In this document: positions 35,684-45,282 of the stretch, piece by piece
Layout of the letters: each line of letters opens with the position of its first letter
Numbering within the stretch: position 1 is the stretch's first letter
NCBI GenBank assembly: GCA_010279815.1
Contig: QEOQ01000165.1
Span: 439,498-503,497 of the forward strand
Reading direction: 5' to 3'
Length of the DNA: 64,000 nucleotides
DNA from: Brachionus plicatilis
Lineage: Eukaryota > Rotifera > Eurotatoria > Ploima > Brachionidae
Made by a program: the position numbers and the translations under genes
Notes under the pieces: generated by a model
The model's input: only the letters and a program-made list of their open reading frames with translations
Databases searched by the model: none
Told to the model about the DNA's origin: nothing

Positions 35684-36319
35684 TTTTATAAAAAATTTTA
35701 ATTTTGTAAATTCAAATTTAAAAATAAATTTATTATTTAAAACAAAAAAAAGTATTTTGATTTTTTATTGTAATTCAAAGAATAAAATTATTTTTCTCTT
35801 AGAAAAATTTAAAATAAATCCTTTAAAATATTTGAATTGTGTAATTTTCCTTGAAGATTCTTTTTCTAAAATTGTTCTTATTTTGGCGTCATTTACAAAA
35901 AAATTTCAAAATTAAACAAGTAGAAAAAATCATGTCTAATTCACTTTTTTATCATGTGTCAAGTGACTCATGTTTTGAAATAAAGAAAATTTTAATTGAA
36001 AAAAAATTAGCAAAAATTTTTTTCTAGACTTATCTCGAATGCTAATGTGTAGTTTAGAAATTTTTATTTGATTAAAGACTTGTATACCAAACGCATGCTA
36101 AACTCGTGTGATTTAATTCATTGAATATAAAAAAAAAAGGCTTGGTAAAAGTGATAGACCATTTATTTGGCATATTTTACATCTAATTAGCTTAAAATAG
36201 CGAGTATTGAAATTGCTGGAATATTTTGTAATTTCTAAAAATAAAAATAAATAAATAGGGACATAAATAAATAGCGAAAATAGAGTACTAACATTTCTAA
36301 ATTTAAGAAATATTTCAAA
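35684..36319. other. Intergenic DNA between two forward genes
   Basis: AT-rich 3' flank of the SAM gene and 5' flank of the next gene. No convincing feature is seen. Confidence 0.5.
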
Positions 36320-36883
36320 ATGCTTGAGCAAAAAGAAGATGGTACCCAGACTGAGAGCTCGGACAAGACAAATGTAAGGATGCAGATGCTTTCCCGATCC
36401 AGGCGAAACTCTCAACTTGAACACGAAATCTTTCTTGCCATGATCCCTGACTGGAAGTTCGACTTGAACGGCTATTATGACCAACTGACAACCAGTTTGT
36501 ACAAATGGGATGAATTTTTTGAGTTGTGTAAATATAAAATATTTTCTTTTGAGGACTATATACACAATGAGTATTTTTATGACATATATTCAATACACAA
36601 CAAATTGATAGATGATGGCAATTTAAAGGGAATTTTGCCGGTTGTTTATGACCTAATGCAGCGAAAATTACATTTTTTGATTGTGTACGTTTTTCTTACC
36701 AATGAAGTGCCAAAAGAATTTAAAAATTTGAACTTTTTATTCTTTGGTCTGACTAACAAGTACCCGGAGCTCATTGCTAAAGCTAGAAAAAACATTGAAT
36801 CAACGCATTTACCAATAGTTCCAGTAAAACAAATTTTTAAAATCAAGGACATTGATGTTGATCCTCTTTTAGATTTAATTTAA
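36320..36883 (+). CDS. Unknown protein, 187 aa, single exon
   Basis: The ATG at 36320 opens 187 codons with good codon structure. I do not recognise a family. The N-terminal 40 residues are polar and contain a basic RSRRNS patch, a possible phosphorylation site. The rest is predicted helical and rich in aromatics (WKFDLNGYYDQL, WDEFFELCKY, YIHNEYFYDIYSIHNK), with several Leu/Val-rich helices and no signal peptide. The C-terminus is acidic (IKDIDVDPLLDLI). An AATAAA-type signal follows within 60 bp. It is probably cytoplasmic. Confidence 0.7.
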   Translation: MLEQKEDGTQTESSDKTNVRMQMLSRSRRNSQLEHEIFLAMIPDWKFDLNGYYDQLTTSLYKWDEFFELCKYKIFSFEDYIHNEYFYDIYSIHNKLIDDGNLKGILPVVYDLMQRKLHFLIVYVFLTNEVPKEFKNLNFLFFGLTNKYPELIAKARKNIESTHLPIVPVKQIFKIKDIDVDPLLDLI

Positions 36884-38364
36884 AGTATTTGGCATATTAT
36901 TTTGTAAATAGTAAAAAATTTTTAATAAAAATAATTTAATCAAAATATTTGTTTTATTTGTTAGCAAAAAATTTGTATTAAATGAATATTTTTATTTTTT
37001 ACTTTAAATTAATTAAAAAATAACTGATATTTTATTGAAGGTTTTAAAAAATAAAAAAACTAGTTTGAAAATTTTTTTATTTAAATGTCATATTAAAAGT
37101 AATATTAATAGTTTATTAAGCTGTTTCTTTCAGAAAATTAATCGTGAATTCAAGAATTAAAGCTCCCTTGACAGAAAAATGAACATCAATTTTTTCTACT
37201 TAGAGAATCAAAAGGCTGAGAAAATAGTGAATCAAGGAATTTCAAGGTCTTTTGAATTTTGAAACCAATCATTTAAAAAATACAGCTTTGATTGAAATTG
37301 GCATTGAATATAATTTCATAGCATTTCATTTCACAATAAAATTCAAAAACTCTGAAAATTGGACTTATTGCTGAGCATTAACTTCGGTATTGTGATTTTG
37401 GAACTAAGAACAAAAAAAATTAATATATATTTTTTAGTTGTTTTGATTATTATTTTCGGTATTTATACAAACTATCTTAACCCGATGAACCGTTTTTGCA
37501 TCTACATGATTTATTCATTTTTTAAAAAGTTTCCGTCCATCTTGATTCTTCTACCAAGAATTATTAAGAATAATCTGCTCTTTAAGATAAAAACGAAGAT
37601 AGAAAGAATTATGTAGGACTATATTGAATTTAAGTAAAAAAATTACTTTTTCATAATCTCTTGAATAAAGAAGTTTAATTTTTTGATTTTTTCTTAAATT
37701 ATTTTTGTTGATCTTTATGAAAAAAATAAAAAAATTTAAATCAACTAGTAATTCTCATGATTACTTTTTAATACAAAAAAAATTAAAAACTCCAAACAAA
37801 AGCATATTCTTATTTAGCTAATTTTGTAAATTTATCATTTTAAATATTGATAATACGGTAATTTCAAATCAAAAATCAAAAAAAGAATATCATGATCTAA
37901 ACGCTATATTTTTAAACTTGAAAAACAACTATTCAAAAATTGATGGTTTAGAAAAAATTCATTTGGAAAACTAATATTTTAAAAATTGTTAAGAATTATT
38001 TTAATTGTTCCTTAGTTCTCTGGGAAGTGGTCCGTGTTTTAGGAATAACAGAAATTATTGGCGATAAAAAAAGGAAAATTTAGTCATAGAAAGAAATTTA
38101 ATTCACACATTTATATTCGAATTACTTTTTTACCATTTTTAATTAAATTTATTAAAAATATTTTATGCCTCTATTTAAAATTTAAAAAATTAAAAAAATC
38201 TAGCATGTAAAAATAATCCCGAGGCACACAAAATCGGACTACGTGCAAAATTTTTATCTGTGGGGGAGGCCGGTGCTTGTTTTTAATTAATTATTTTGTT
38301 TAAAATATTAGAATTTTAATATAATAGTTCACCAAGACAAAAAATTTATTTATAAAATTATCAT
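36884..38364. other. AT-rich intergenic DNA
   Basis: Between convergent genes. A hydrophobic open frame at 37359-37616 has no support from codon use or homology that I recognise. A small GC patch near 38218-38280 (GTGGGGGAGGCCGGTGC) is unexplained. Confidence 0.45.
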
Positions 38365-39972
38365 TTAAATATTCATAAAAGGAGTAAGAGCAGGCCTTGA
38401 ATATAAATTTTTGAGGACATCTCTGACACCTTTAACATTGCGCATTACTTGATTTGTAGTAAAATGAATAGCTCCAAACGAGCTAAAATTCCTATAATTC
38501 CTAGTTATCTCAACTTGTCTTCTTATTTCATCAGAAGGCCAATTATTATTCTCCAACTTGTACAAGGCATTTCCGGAAAATACCAGCTTATTCTTGAAGT
38601 TTTGCCCGCCCCACCACTTAAGCAGATTAGGAAAACTTTGAGCGGGTGGATCAATTTCCCAGTAAAGCTGCGGTGTCAAGTAATCCAACCAGCCTTCGTT
38701 CAACCATTTTTTCGAGTCTGCAAAAATTTTATCATAAGAGTCAAAACCAACAATTCCAGATGGATACCCGGGTCTCCAAATTCCGAATGGACTAATACCA
38801 AACTGTACAAGCGGTTTAACTCGCTTTACTAGTGAATAAATATCTTTGACCAGTTTGTTTACATTGTCTCTTCTCCAGTCACTTTTGCTCAAAGTTCCAC
38901 CATAGCTCAAATAAGTCGCATATGTAGCAGAGTCCGGAAAATCACTATTGTCCGGATATGGATAAAAATAATCATCCATATGCAAACCATCAATGTCATA
39001 TCGGGTCAAAATATCTTCCAAAACAGATAGAGTATGAGCCTTTACTTGAGCTGAGCCCGGATCCATCCACAAGTATCCGGCATAGTTGTATGCATATCTT
39101 GAATACCTGTTGGCCATGTGGTTCGAAGATAGTGTGTAAGTCTCACCTTTGTTTTTAGCCCTGTAAGGGTTGAACCACGCATGAACATCAATGTTTCTCA
39201 AGTGAGCCTCTTCGACAATGAATTGCAAAGGATCCCATACTGGACTCGGAGCCTTGCCTTGTGTTCCTGTTAAGTAATAGCTCCATGGTTCTATGTTTGA
39301 ATTGTACAAGGCATCACCAGCTGGCCGGATCTGAAATACAACTGCGTTTATTCCAGTCAATTTTAAAGTGTTTAAAATGGTGATAAGCTCAGATTTTTGT
39401 TGGTCAGTGGTTAAAGTTCTTTTAGAAGGCCAGTCAATATTGGCCACTGTCGAAATCCAGACTCCTCTGAACTCGTAGTAGTCTACGCTTTTTTGTAAAG
39501 AGTAGCAACATACTTCGTCCATGTTGCACTCATTTGTTAAGGCCACTAGAGCGTTTGGACACTTTGGTGCTGACACACAGACACCTTTACCTTTACTGAG
39601 ACTCATTGCGCATTTTTTAAGCTCATTTTTGCTTGGTAAATTTGTGTCAAAGCAGCATTTATAATCACTCGAGTAGTCGTCACAGTATCCAGACAAAGCC
39701 AGTCCTTGGCAAGAAGAAGATTTTACACACTGTCCGAATCCATAAGTTGGATGCTCGTAGTTGGAACAGTCGTCCGTAGGAGTACTGTAACAACATTTGA
39801 CTTCGTTCGGAAAGCTTGGACACAGATTGGAAATATATAAGCTGTATGGACACCGAGACGTGTGAACGCACTTGCCGTAGCCATAGGTTGGATGGGCTGT
39901 TGTTTCACATGGTTCGATGCAAAATAGACCGTTTATCAAACCAAATAAAATTAGAGTTGTTAGATAAAGCAT
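38365..39972 (-). CDS. Secreted GHL10-type glycoside hydrolase with three Cys-rich modules
   Basis: One intronless frame of 535 aa. Residues 1-18 are a signal peptide. Three modules follow (about 21-61, 66-108, 112-157), each with six cysteines in the order C-x10-13-C-x5-C-x8-9-C-x4-7-CC; the first two share HPTYGYGKCV-type wording. From about residue 166 to 520 comes a family-10-like glycosyl hydrolase barrel (GHL10, formerly DUF187): FRGVWISTVANIDWP, FQIRPAGDALY, VHAWFNPYRA, GLHMDDYFYPYP and FGISPFGIWRPG. Bacterial relatives are thought to act on cell-wall or complex glycans. The lack of introns beside intron-rich neighbours and the bacterial-type domain suggest horizontal acquisition followed by addition of animal-type extracellular modules. 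A digestive or antibacterial role is an inference. Confidence 0.9.
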   Translation of the reverse strand: MLYLTTLILFGLINGLFCIEPCETTAHPTYGYGKCVHTSRCPYSLYISNLCPSFPNEVKCCYSTPTDDCSNYEHPTYGFGQCVKSSSCQGLALSGYCDDYSSDYKCCFDTNLPSKNELKKCAMSLSKGKGVCVSAPKCPNALVALTNECNMDEVCCYSLQKSVDYYEFRGVWISTVANIDWPSKRTLTTDQQKSELITILNTLKLTGINAVVFQIRPAGDALYNSNIEPWSYYLTGTQGKAPSPVWDPLQFIVEEAHLRNIDVHAWFNPYRAKNKGETYTLSSNHMANRYSRYAYNYAGYLWMDPGSAQVKAHTLSVLEDILTRYDIDGLHMDDYFYPYPDNSDFPDSATYATYLSYGGTLSKSDWRRDNVNKLVKDIYSLVKRVKPLVQFGISPFGIWRPGYPSGIVGFDSYDKIFADSKKWLNEGWLDYLTPQLYWEIDPPAQSFPNLLKWWGGQNFKNKLVFSGNALYKLENNNWPSDEIRRQVEITRNYRNFSSFGAIHFTTNQVMRNVKGVRDVLKNLYSRPALTPFMNI

Positions 39973-40585
39973 TTATTTTTTTTTTATAAAATTATTTTTA
40001 TTTTTTTTTATTCAAAAAATATTTGGTAAAATAACATGTTTTTTTAAGACTAGAATAGGTGTGCTATTTGAATTTTAATTTGAATGTCTTTTAAATATTG
40101 ATAAATTTGATCAAAATAAATTTTTCTTGAGAATTTTCTTTAAGTAATGTATCTATCTTTTAAAATAAATGCTTTGGTTGAAAATTATGTTTTTAAATAA
40201 TGATAAATTTTAAAAAACAAAATTTAAAATTAAGAACTTAAATTTGACAATTATTTCTTTATTTCAGCTATTTTTTTTCAGATAATTTTTCTTTCTACCA
40301 GCAAAATTATTTTTTTCAGAAAATTTGTCAATTTATATTCTAATTATTTTTTCTTATTTCGAATTTATTTTTTCCCAGCAAAACATTTTTTAACCAGATT
40401 TATTAGTTATTTGTTTATCTGTACCGAGCTAATTCACCTTAAGAATTAAATTGTAAAAAAAAAAATTAAAAATGAAGACAAAAAAAAAAAATATTGAAAT
40501 ATTGAAAGAAAAAAGAATAAATAAGTCTAAGTAATAAAAAGACAATTAAAAACTAGTTATTGAAATAGCTAGAGGTTAGATATGT
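39973..40585. other. AT-rich upstream region of the hydrolase gene
   Basis: Low-complexity AT sequence. I see nothing specific. Confidence 0.5.
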
Positions 40586-40790
40586 TTAAATATTTGATTG
40601 TCCAGGAAAAAAAGAAGAAATTGTTAGGTAGCAATTACACAATGGAGATAGATATTCGAATTTTTATTACATTTTGTTTCAAAACCTTCTCTATATTCTT
40701 CCACAAGTCTGACGATCAATGGAATAGAATGACTCAGTCCTGTCCTGATATATTTCTCACTCAACTTTTAAATTCTTTATAAAAAAGAAT
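40586..40790 (-). pseudogene. LINE reverse transcriptase 3' end fragment
   Basis: The minus strand reads LSEKYIRTGLSHSIPLIVRL, then VEEYREGFET, followed by ATTGCTACCTA downstream. It matches the last part of the fragment at 31.41-31.79 kb in protein and in the DNA just past the stop. It is a second insertion of the same LINE family, cut down to its tail. Confidence 0.7.
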
Positions 40791-42194
40791 TTGCTGAAAA
40801 AAAAATATTTGAAATTTTTTTTAAATTTGTTTATAAAAAAATAGCTGGTAAAAAGAAATACTCCACCTTAAATTTTATTCTAATTCAATCAAATGGTTGT
40901 GGACCCAATCTTCAAAGGCGATTGATGCCATTTGTTGAATGAAAATTTAATCAGATTTTAAGAATATTTTGACGAATTATAATGAAAAAAATAATCAAAA
41001 CTCATGATTTATTTTTAAAATTTAGCTTTTTAATTTCTGTAAACCATTTGCCTTGAAATTCTCTTTGCAGGCTTAAAAATTAAAAAAATTAAAAAAGACT
41101 GATTTAATTATACAAAAATTGGTCATTTTTTCCAAATTCCAAGATTAAAAATTTTAAGTAAAGCATTAAATTAAATTTAGAACAAAAAAGTTATTAAAAA
41201 AATTAAATCTATTCTATAAATTATTTTGGATCTGATTTTTGTGAAAATATTTTTCTTATCAACTATTATTAATCTTTAACAAGTTCTTTTTTTGTTCACT
41301 TCCCAAATTGAAATGTATTTTTTGCTTTAAGAACTCTTTTATTTTATTTTTTGAAAATAAAAATACTGTTTGGAAATTAATTAATTTCTTCGCTCTTTTA
41401 ATTAGAGGGTTAAATTATTTTTAAATATTATATGTAAAATTTTTTTAAATTGTTTCATATTTATCACCGAATAAAAATTTATAAAAGCTCAGGAGTTTTT
41501 ATACTTTTTGTATCTTTAAATTTTTATATCTTTATTAAAATCACCCAAAATAATAATAACTTTTCTTTCTGATAAATATTAGATATTTAATGTTTCGAGC
41601 AGATTTAAAATGGAATAATTATTGAAAATTAATTCTTACTGATCATTTTACACTTAAAATATTTTATTCAAAATAAATTATTTTATATTTAAAAGAAATT
41701 TGATTTTTATAAATTTGCTTGGGACTAATTAAATTGCATAAAAAAAAATATATTTTCAATGCTAGTTTCCAAATTTTTTGAAATGTTCGAAACTAATCAA
41801 TTTTACCATTTTAAGTCAATTTTTTCTCCAAATCGAAATTTTGATTTTTAACGATAAATAATATATTTCATTATAAAAAGACTATATTCAAATTTAAAGC
41901 AAATAATAGTTTATTATTAAAAACTTATTAAATTGTTGTTAAATTCACGATTTCAGTAATTTAAGAGTAAAAAATTTTTAGTTAAAATTTCAAAATTATT
42001 AATTTAAACTAATGTCGAAAATCTAATGGAAAGAATGTTAAAATAATTATGAAAATTTCTCACAAATTTATACACACGAAGAAAAAAATAATTAATTTCA
42101 AGTTAAAAAGAAATGCAAATTTTAATTTTGCAATTTTATAATTATCTGTTAACTTTTAACAAAATCCTTGAATATTATACACAGTTTCAAAGTA
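40791..42194. other. AT-rich intergenic DNA
   Basis: No gene, RNA or structured repeat was found in this stretch. Confidence 0.5.
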
Positions 42195-43175
42195 ATGTCT
42201 GAGCTGGAAAATTTGTATGCACCGAACAATGGATCTTTTGATTCGCAGGAAAGCACAAAAATTACATTAAAAACCGAGCTAGATTTGGACGCCAACCATC
42301 TAAACACCTCGGACACAAACAGCTTTCTGGACCAAAGCATAAACACCGAATCCCAGATTCTGACCAAAATAGAGACCTCGAATGACCACATATTTCAAAA
42401 TGGAGTTAACTATCAAAAAGTCTATCTTGAAGATTTGAATGAAGACATGAGTTTTAACACTAGCTTAGAAGATTCTATGTTAAAACAATTTAAATTTCAA
42501 ATTTTGTATAATGAACTAAAAAATATGGTTGACAATAGTGTTCACGACCCAAACTCGACCAAGCCTTACCGATATTTGACAGGTAACTTTATCAAGGTCT
42601 TCGAGAAACATGTGGAAAATTATGAAAAAATGAAAATTCCAATACAAAAAAGAAATAATGTTGTTTACGAGGAGTCATCGCGGAACAACACAGTTTACTT
42701 GAGAATAAATGGAGACTGCAAACTATGTCCCAAAGAGAATAAAGTAAGGTATGTTTTTATAGTACGCAAGAAGCCAGATGGCAGCGAGAAATTTGTGGAT
42801 GTGGAGGCCAAAAGTAGAGGAATTCATTATCACACTGATTGCTCGGAGACCTTTACCAGAAAAAAGCGGATATCGGCCATGAAGCAAGACATTGTGCAAG
42901 CTAGTCCAAGTAACGAAAAGGTTATAATTTTAGCTAAAAAAAGAAAGTCCGAAGACGGAGATCGACTCAATCTAAGTCTGGATCAAAGTGTCAATTTTAA
43001 TTTTTTGGTCAATCCAAATGACCGAGTCTTTTATCAAACGATTGCTAATCAAGTATCAAATAAGTTAATGATCAAGTTGGATCAAATAAATTTAAAGGTA
43101 AATCAAATTAGTGACAGGCTGTATGACTTGGAGAAAAAATTGGAAACTTATGAAGTCAATGACATTCAAATATAA
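42195..43175 (+). CDS. Unknown protein with possible FLYWCH-like zinc-binding core, 326 aa
   Basis: I start it at the ATG at 42195 (MSELENLYAP). The N-terminal third is acidic and Asn/Ser-rich and looks disordered. The centre (about residues 165-225) reads NTVYLRINGDCKLCPKENKV, then RYVFIVRKK and AKSRGIHYHTDC. A CxxC pair, a beta-rich stretch and an HxHxxC end is reminiscent of FLYWCH or related WRKY-GCM1-fold fingers, but the classic Trp-Cys words are missing, so this is only a suggestion. A basic KKRKSED patch (about 257) could be a nuclear signal. The last 40 residues form a heptad-like helix (IKLDQINLKVNQISDRLYDL), a probable coiled coil for dimer formation. I do not recognise a named family; a DNA-binding nuclear role is possible. 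Confidence 0.72.
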   Translation: MSELENLYAPNNGSFDSQESTKITLKTELDLDANHLNTSDTNSFLDQSINTESQILTKIETSNDHIFQNGVNYQKVYLEDLNEDMSFNTSLEDSMLKQFKFQILYNELKNMVDNSVHDPNSTKPYRYLTGNFIKVFEKHVENYEKMKIPIQKRNNVVYEESSRNNTVYLRINGDCKLCPKENKVRYVFIVRKKPDGSEKFVDVEAKSRGIHYHTDCSETFTRKKRISAMKQDIVQASPSNEKVIILAKKRKSEDGDRLNLSLDQSVNFNFLVNPNDRVFYQTIANQVSNKLMIKLDQINLKVNQISDRLYDLEKKLETYEVNDIQI

Positions 43176-45282
43176 TTGAGCCAAATATAATCGGATGTTT
43201 AATCATTTTATTGAACTGATTGTTTTTAATTTAGAAATTTTTTATTTTTTTTTTGTCGTTCGGTTTGTTCTGGAATCTAATTTTTTTGTAAATTTCTAAA
43301 TAAAATAATATAAAAAATTTTATTTTTTTTTTAGTAAAATTTGCTGCAAGTAATAGAAACTATTAGTTTTTTATTTCAAATCTAAATTAAGTTATTTTAT
43401 GGATGATTTTTGATGAATTTGCTTTAAAAATTTAAATTATTGAATTAAAGCTATTTAAATTGATAATTGTATATGCAATGCTTAAACTTAAAATGTCCTT
43501 TAGGTAATTTTAAGAAAATTGAGTTAAATAATGATTTAGCAAAAAATTATCGAAAATCATGTTTAAAAATCTGTGTAAAATTATTTAAGTGAAAAATTTT
43601 TTAAATCAATTTTATTTAAATTTTTGAAACATTAAAAAGTTTTAAAAAAATTCGAAATTGAATAAAAATTGAATTGAACTTTTTTAGATTTATATTAATA
43701 TATAAAAATTTTCTAATTTCAAGCTATAATTTGTATAAATAATAATAAAAAGAAAATTTAATTTTTCTATTCCTTTTAGTAGACCCTAAAAGATCCTAAG
43801 AAGACAATTTTCTTTGAACATATTTTTATCAAATTAATCATGCATCTTTTTTCGTATCGGTTAAGTGCTAATGAGTAAATGGAAAAAGCTAAAATTTTTT
43901 TAAAAATTTGATTCAACAGTTGATCGTATTTATTGAAGCACTTTTTCTTCACCTATACATTTTAAATCAATTATCGGTAAACGTCCTTACTTAGCTCTTT
44001 GTTTTGCCATTATTCTCTATTATCAATCAAAATCTATTTTTTTAGGGATTCAACAATTTTCAATACGTCTATTTGCAATATTTTACCTTGGCGCAGTTTT
44101 TAAACCATCTCTTTGGAATGATTTGTTAAAATCAGTATATACGTTGAATTTTTTAGATTTTAAAATCAAAAGATGAAAAAACTAAAACCCTCACTTTTTA
44201 AGAATTTTCTCTAGTATCAGAAAATATATTATTCATTATGGTTTACGAGGGTCCCATGGGACTAGATACAAAAAACTAAAAAAAATAGGCAATTTTTTAC
44301 TTTTTTTACCGAATATTTCCTTAAAATTTTTTTGTTTTTAAATTTTGATTGAAAGTCTTTTTTTTTCATTTTTTGACATAAGTTTGCCTATTTTTTCGTA
44401 TTAGTATGTAAAAATTGCAAAATCGCGTTTTTTTTAAAAATAAAGGTAAACCCTAACGGATGAAGTACGGAATTCTCAATTCCAAATACTAATACATTAA
44501 TTCAATTAAATTTTAGTCATTTTTAATTCAATAAGAGAATTTCAATATTTTATAAGCGGTTTTAATTATTTAATAATGAATTAAAGTTTTAGAAGACAAT
44601 TAAAGCCTGTTACCTTATTATTTTCATTATAAACAGCAACACTCATCCGAACACTTTAACACTTTAGAGACTAGTGTCGATTTGACATCGTTTTTAAATA
44701 CAAAATTCTGTATAAGTAAGTTCTATTAGACTTTTACAAATTTTTTTACATTTTGTTCATTCTGGGAGAAACGACACCTGTCATGGAAAAAAATAATTTC
44801 CTTTATTTAAAAATAAAATTCAATTTTTACTTTATTTTTTTTAAAAAAAATTAACTAATTATTTTTTGAAATCTTGGCAATAGTTTGCTTTTAATCTTTT
44901 TTACCACTAAGATCGAATTTTTGAGTCAATTTTGAGTTGGCTTGATTGCATTAAATTTTAAAATATTTTTTAATTTCTTTTAAATAGAACTATTTTAACT
45001 TTTACTTCTCCAAATGTAGCTTAATTCAATTCAATAAATAATTTATCTGTAATCTGAATTTAATGAGGAATAAAACATAAGAAATCAAAAATCTGCTTCA
45101 TTTTTCGTTTTTAATTTTATCAGATTTCGTTTTTTTTTTAAAGATATTTAATTATTTAATTTTTTGGTCTACCAAAATTTTTATAATGTATTCTAAAAAT
45201 AGATTTAAAAATCTTTATTTAAAGAATCATTTTTTACCTCATAAATATAATTATTGTAATATTCAAAATCCAATTCTTCAGC
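43176..45282. other. AT-rich intergenic DNA, 2.1 kb
   Basis: An AATAAA signal lies about 125 bp after the preceding gene. A perfect 12-bp palindrome GTCCCATGGGAC sits at 44251-44262. Words AAAAAATAGGCAA and TTGCCTATTTTTT face each other at about 44280-44400, suggesting an eroded inverted repeat. No gene is seen. Confidence 0.5.

Noticed and set aside
37359..37616. Hydrophobic 85-codon forward frame
   Set aside because: AT-rich DNA easily yields such Ile/Leu/Phe frames; there is no signal of selection or homology.
38449..39158. Forward frames opposite the hydrolase gene
   Set aside because: Shadows of the 535-codon gene; no domain is recognisable.
44251..44262. Perfect palindrome GTCCCATGGGAC as a regulatory site
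   Set aside because: A single 12-bp palindrome without nearby gene start or repeat is not enough to call a function.
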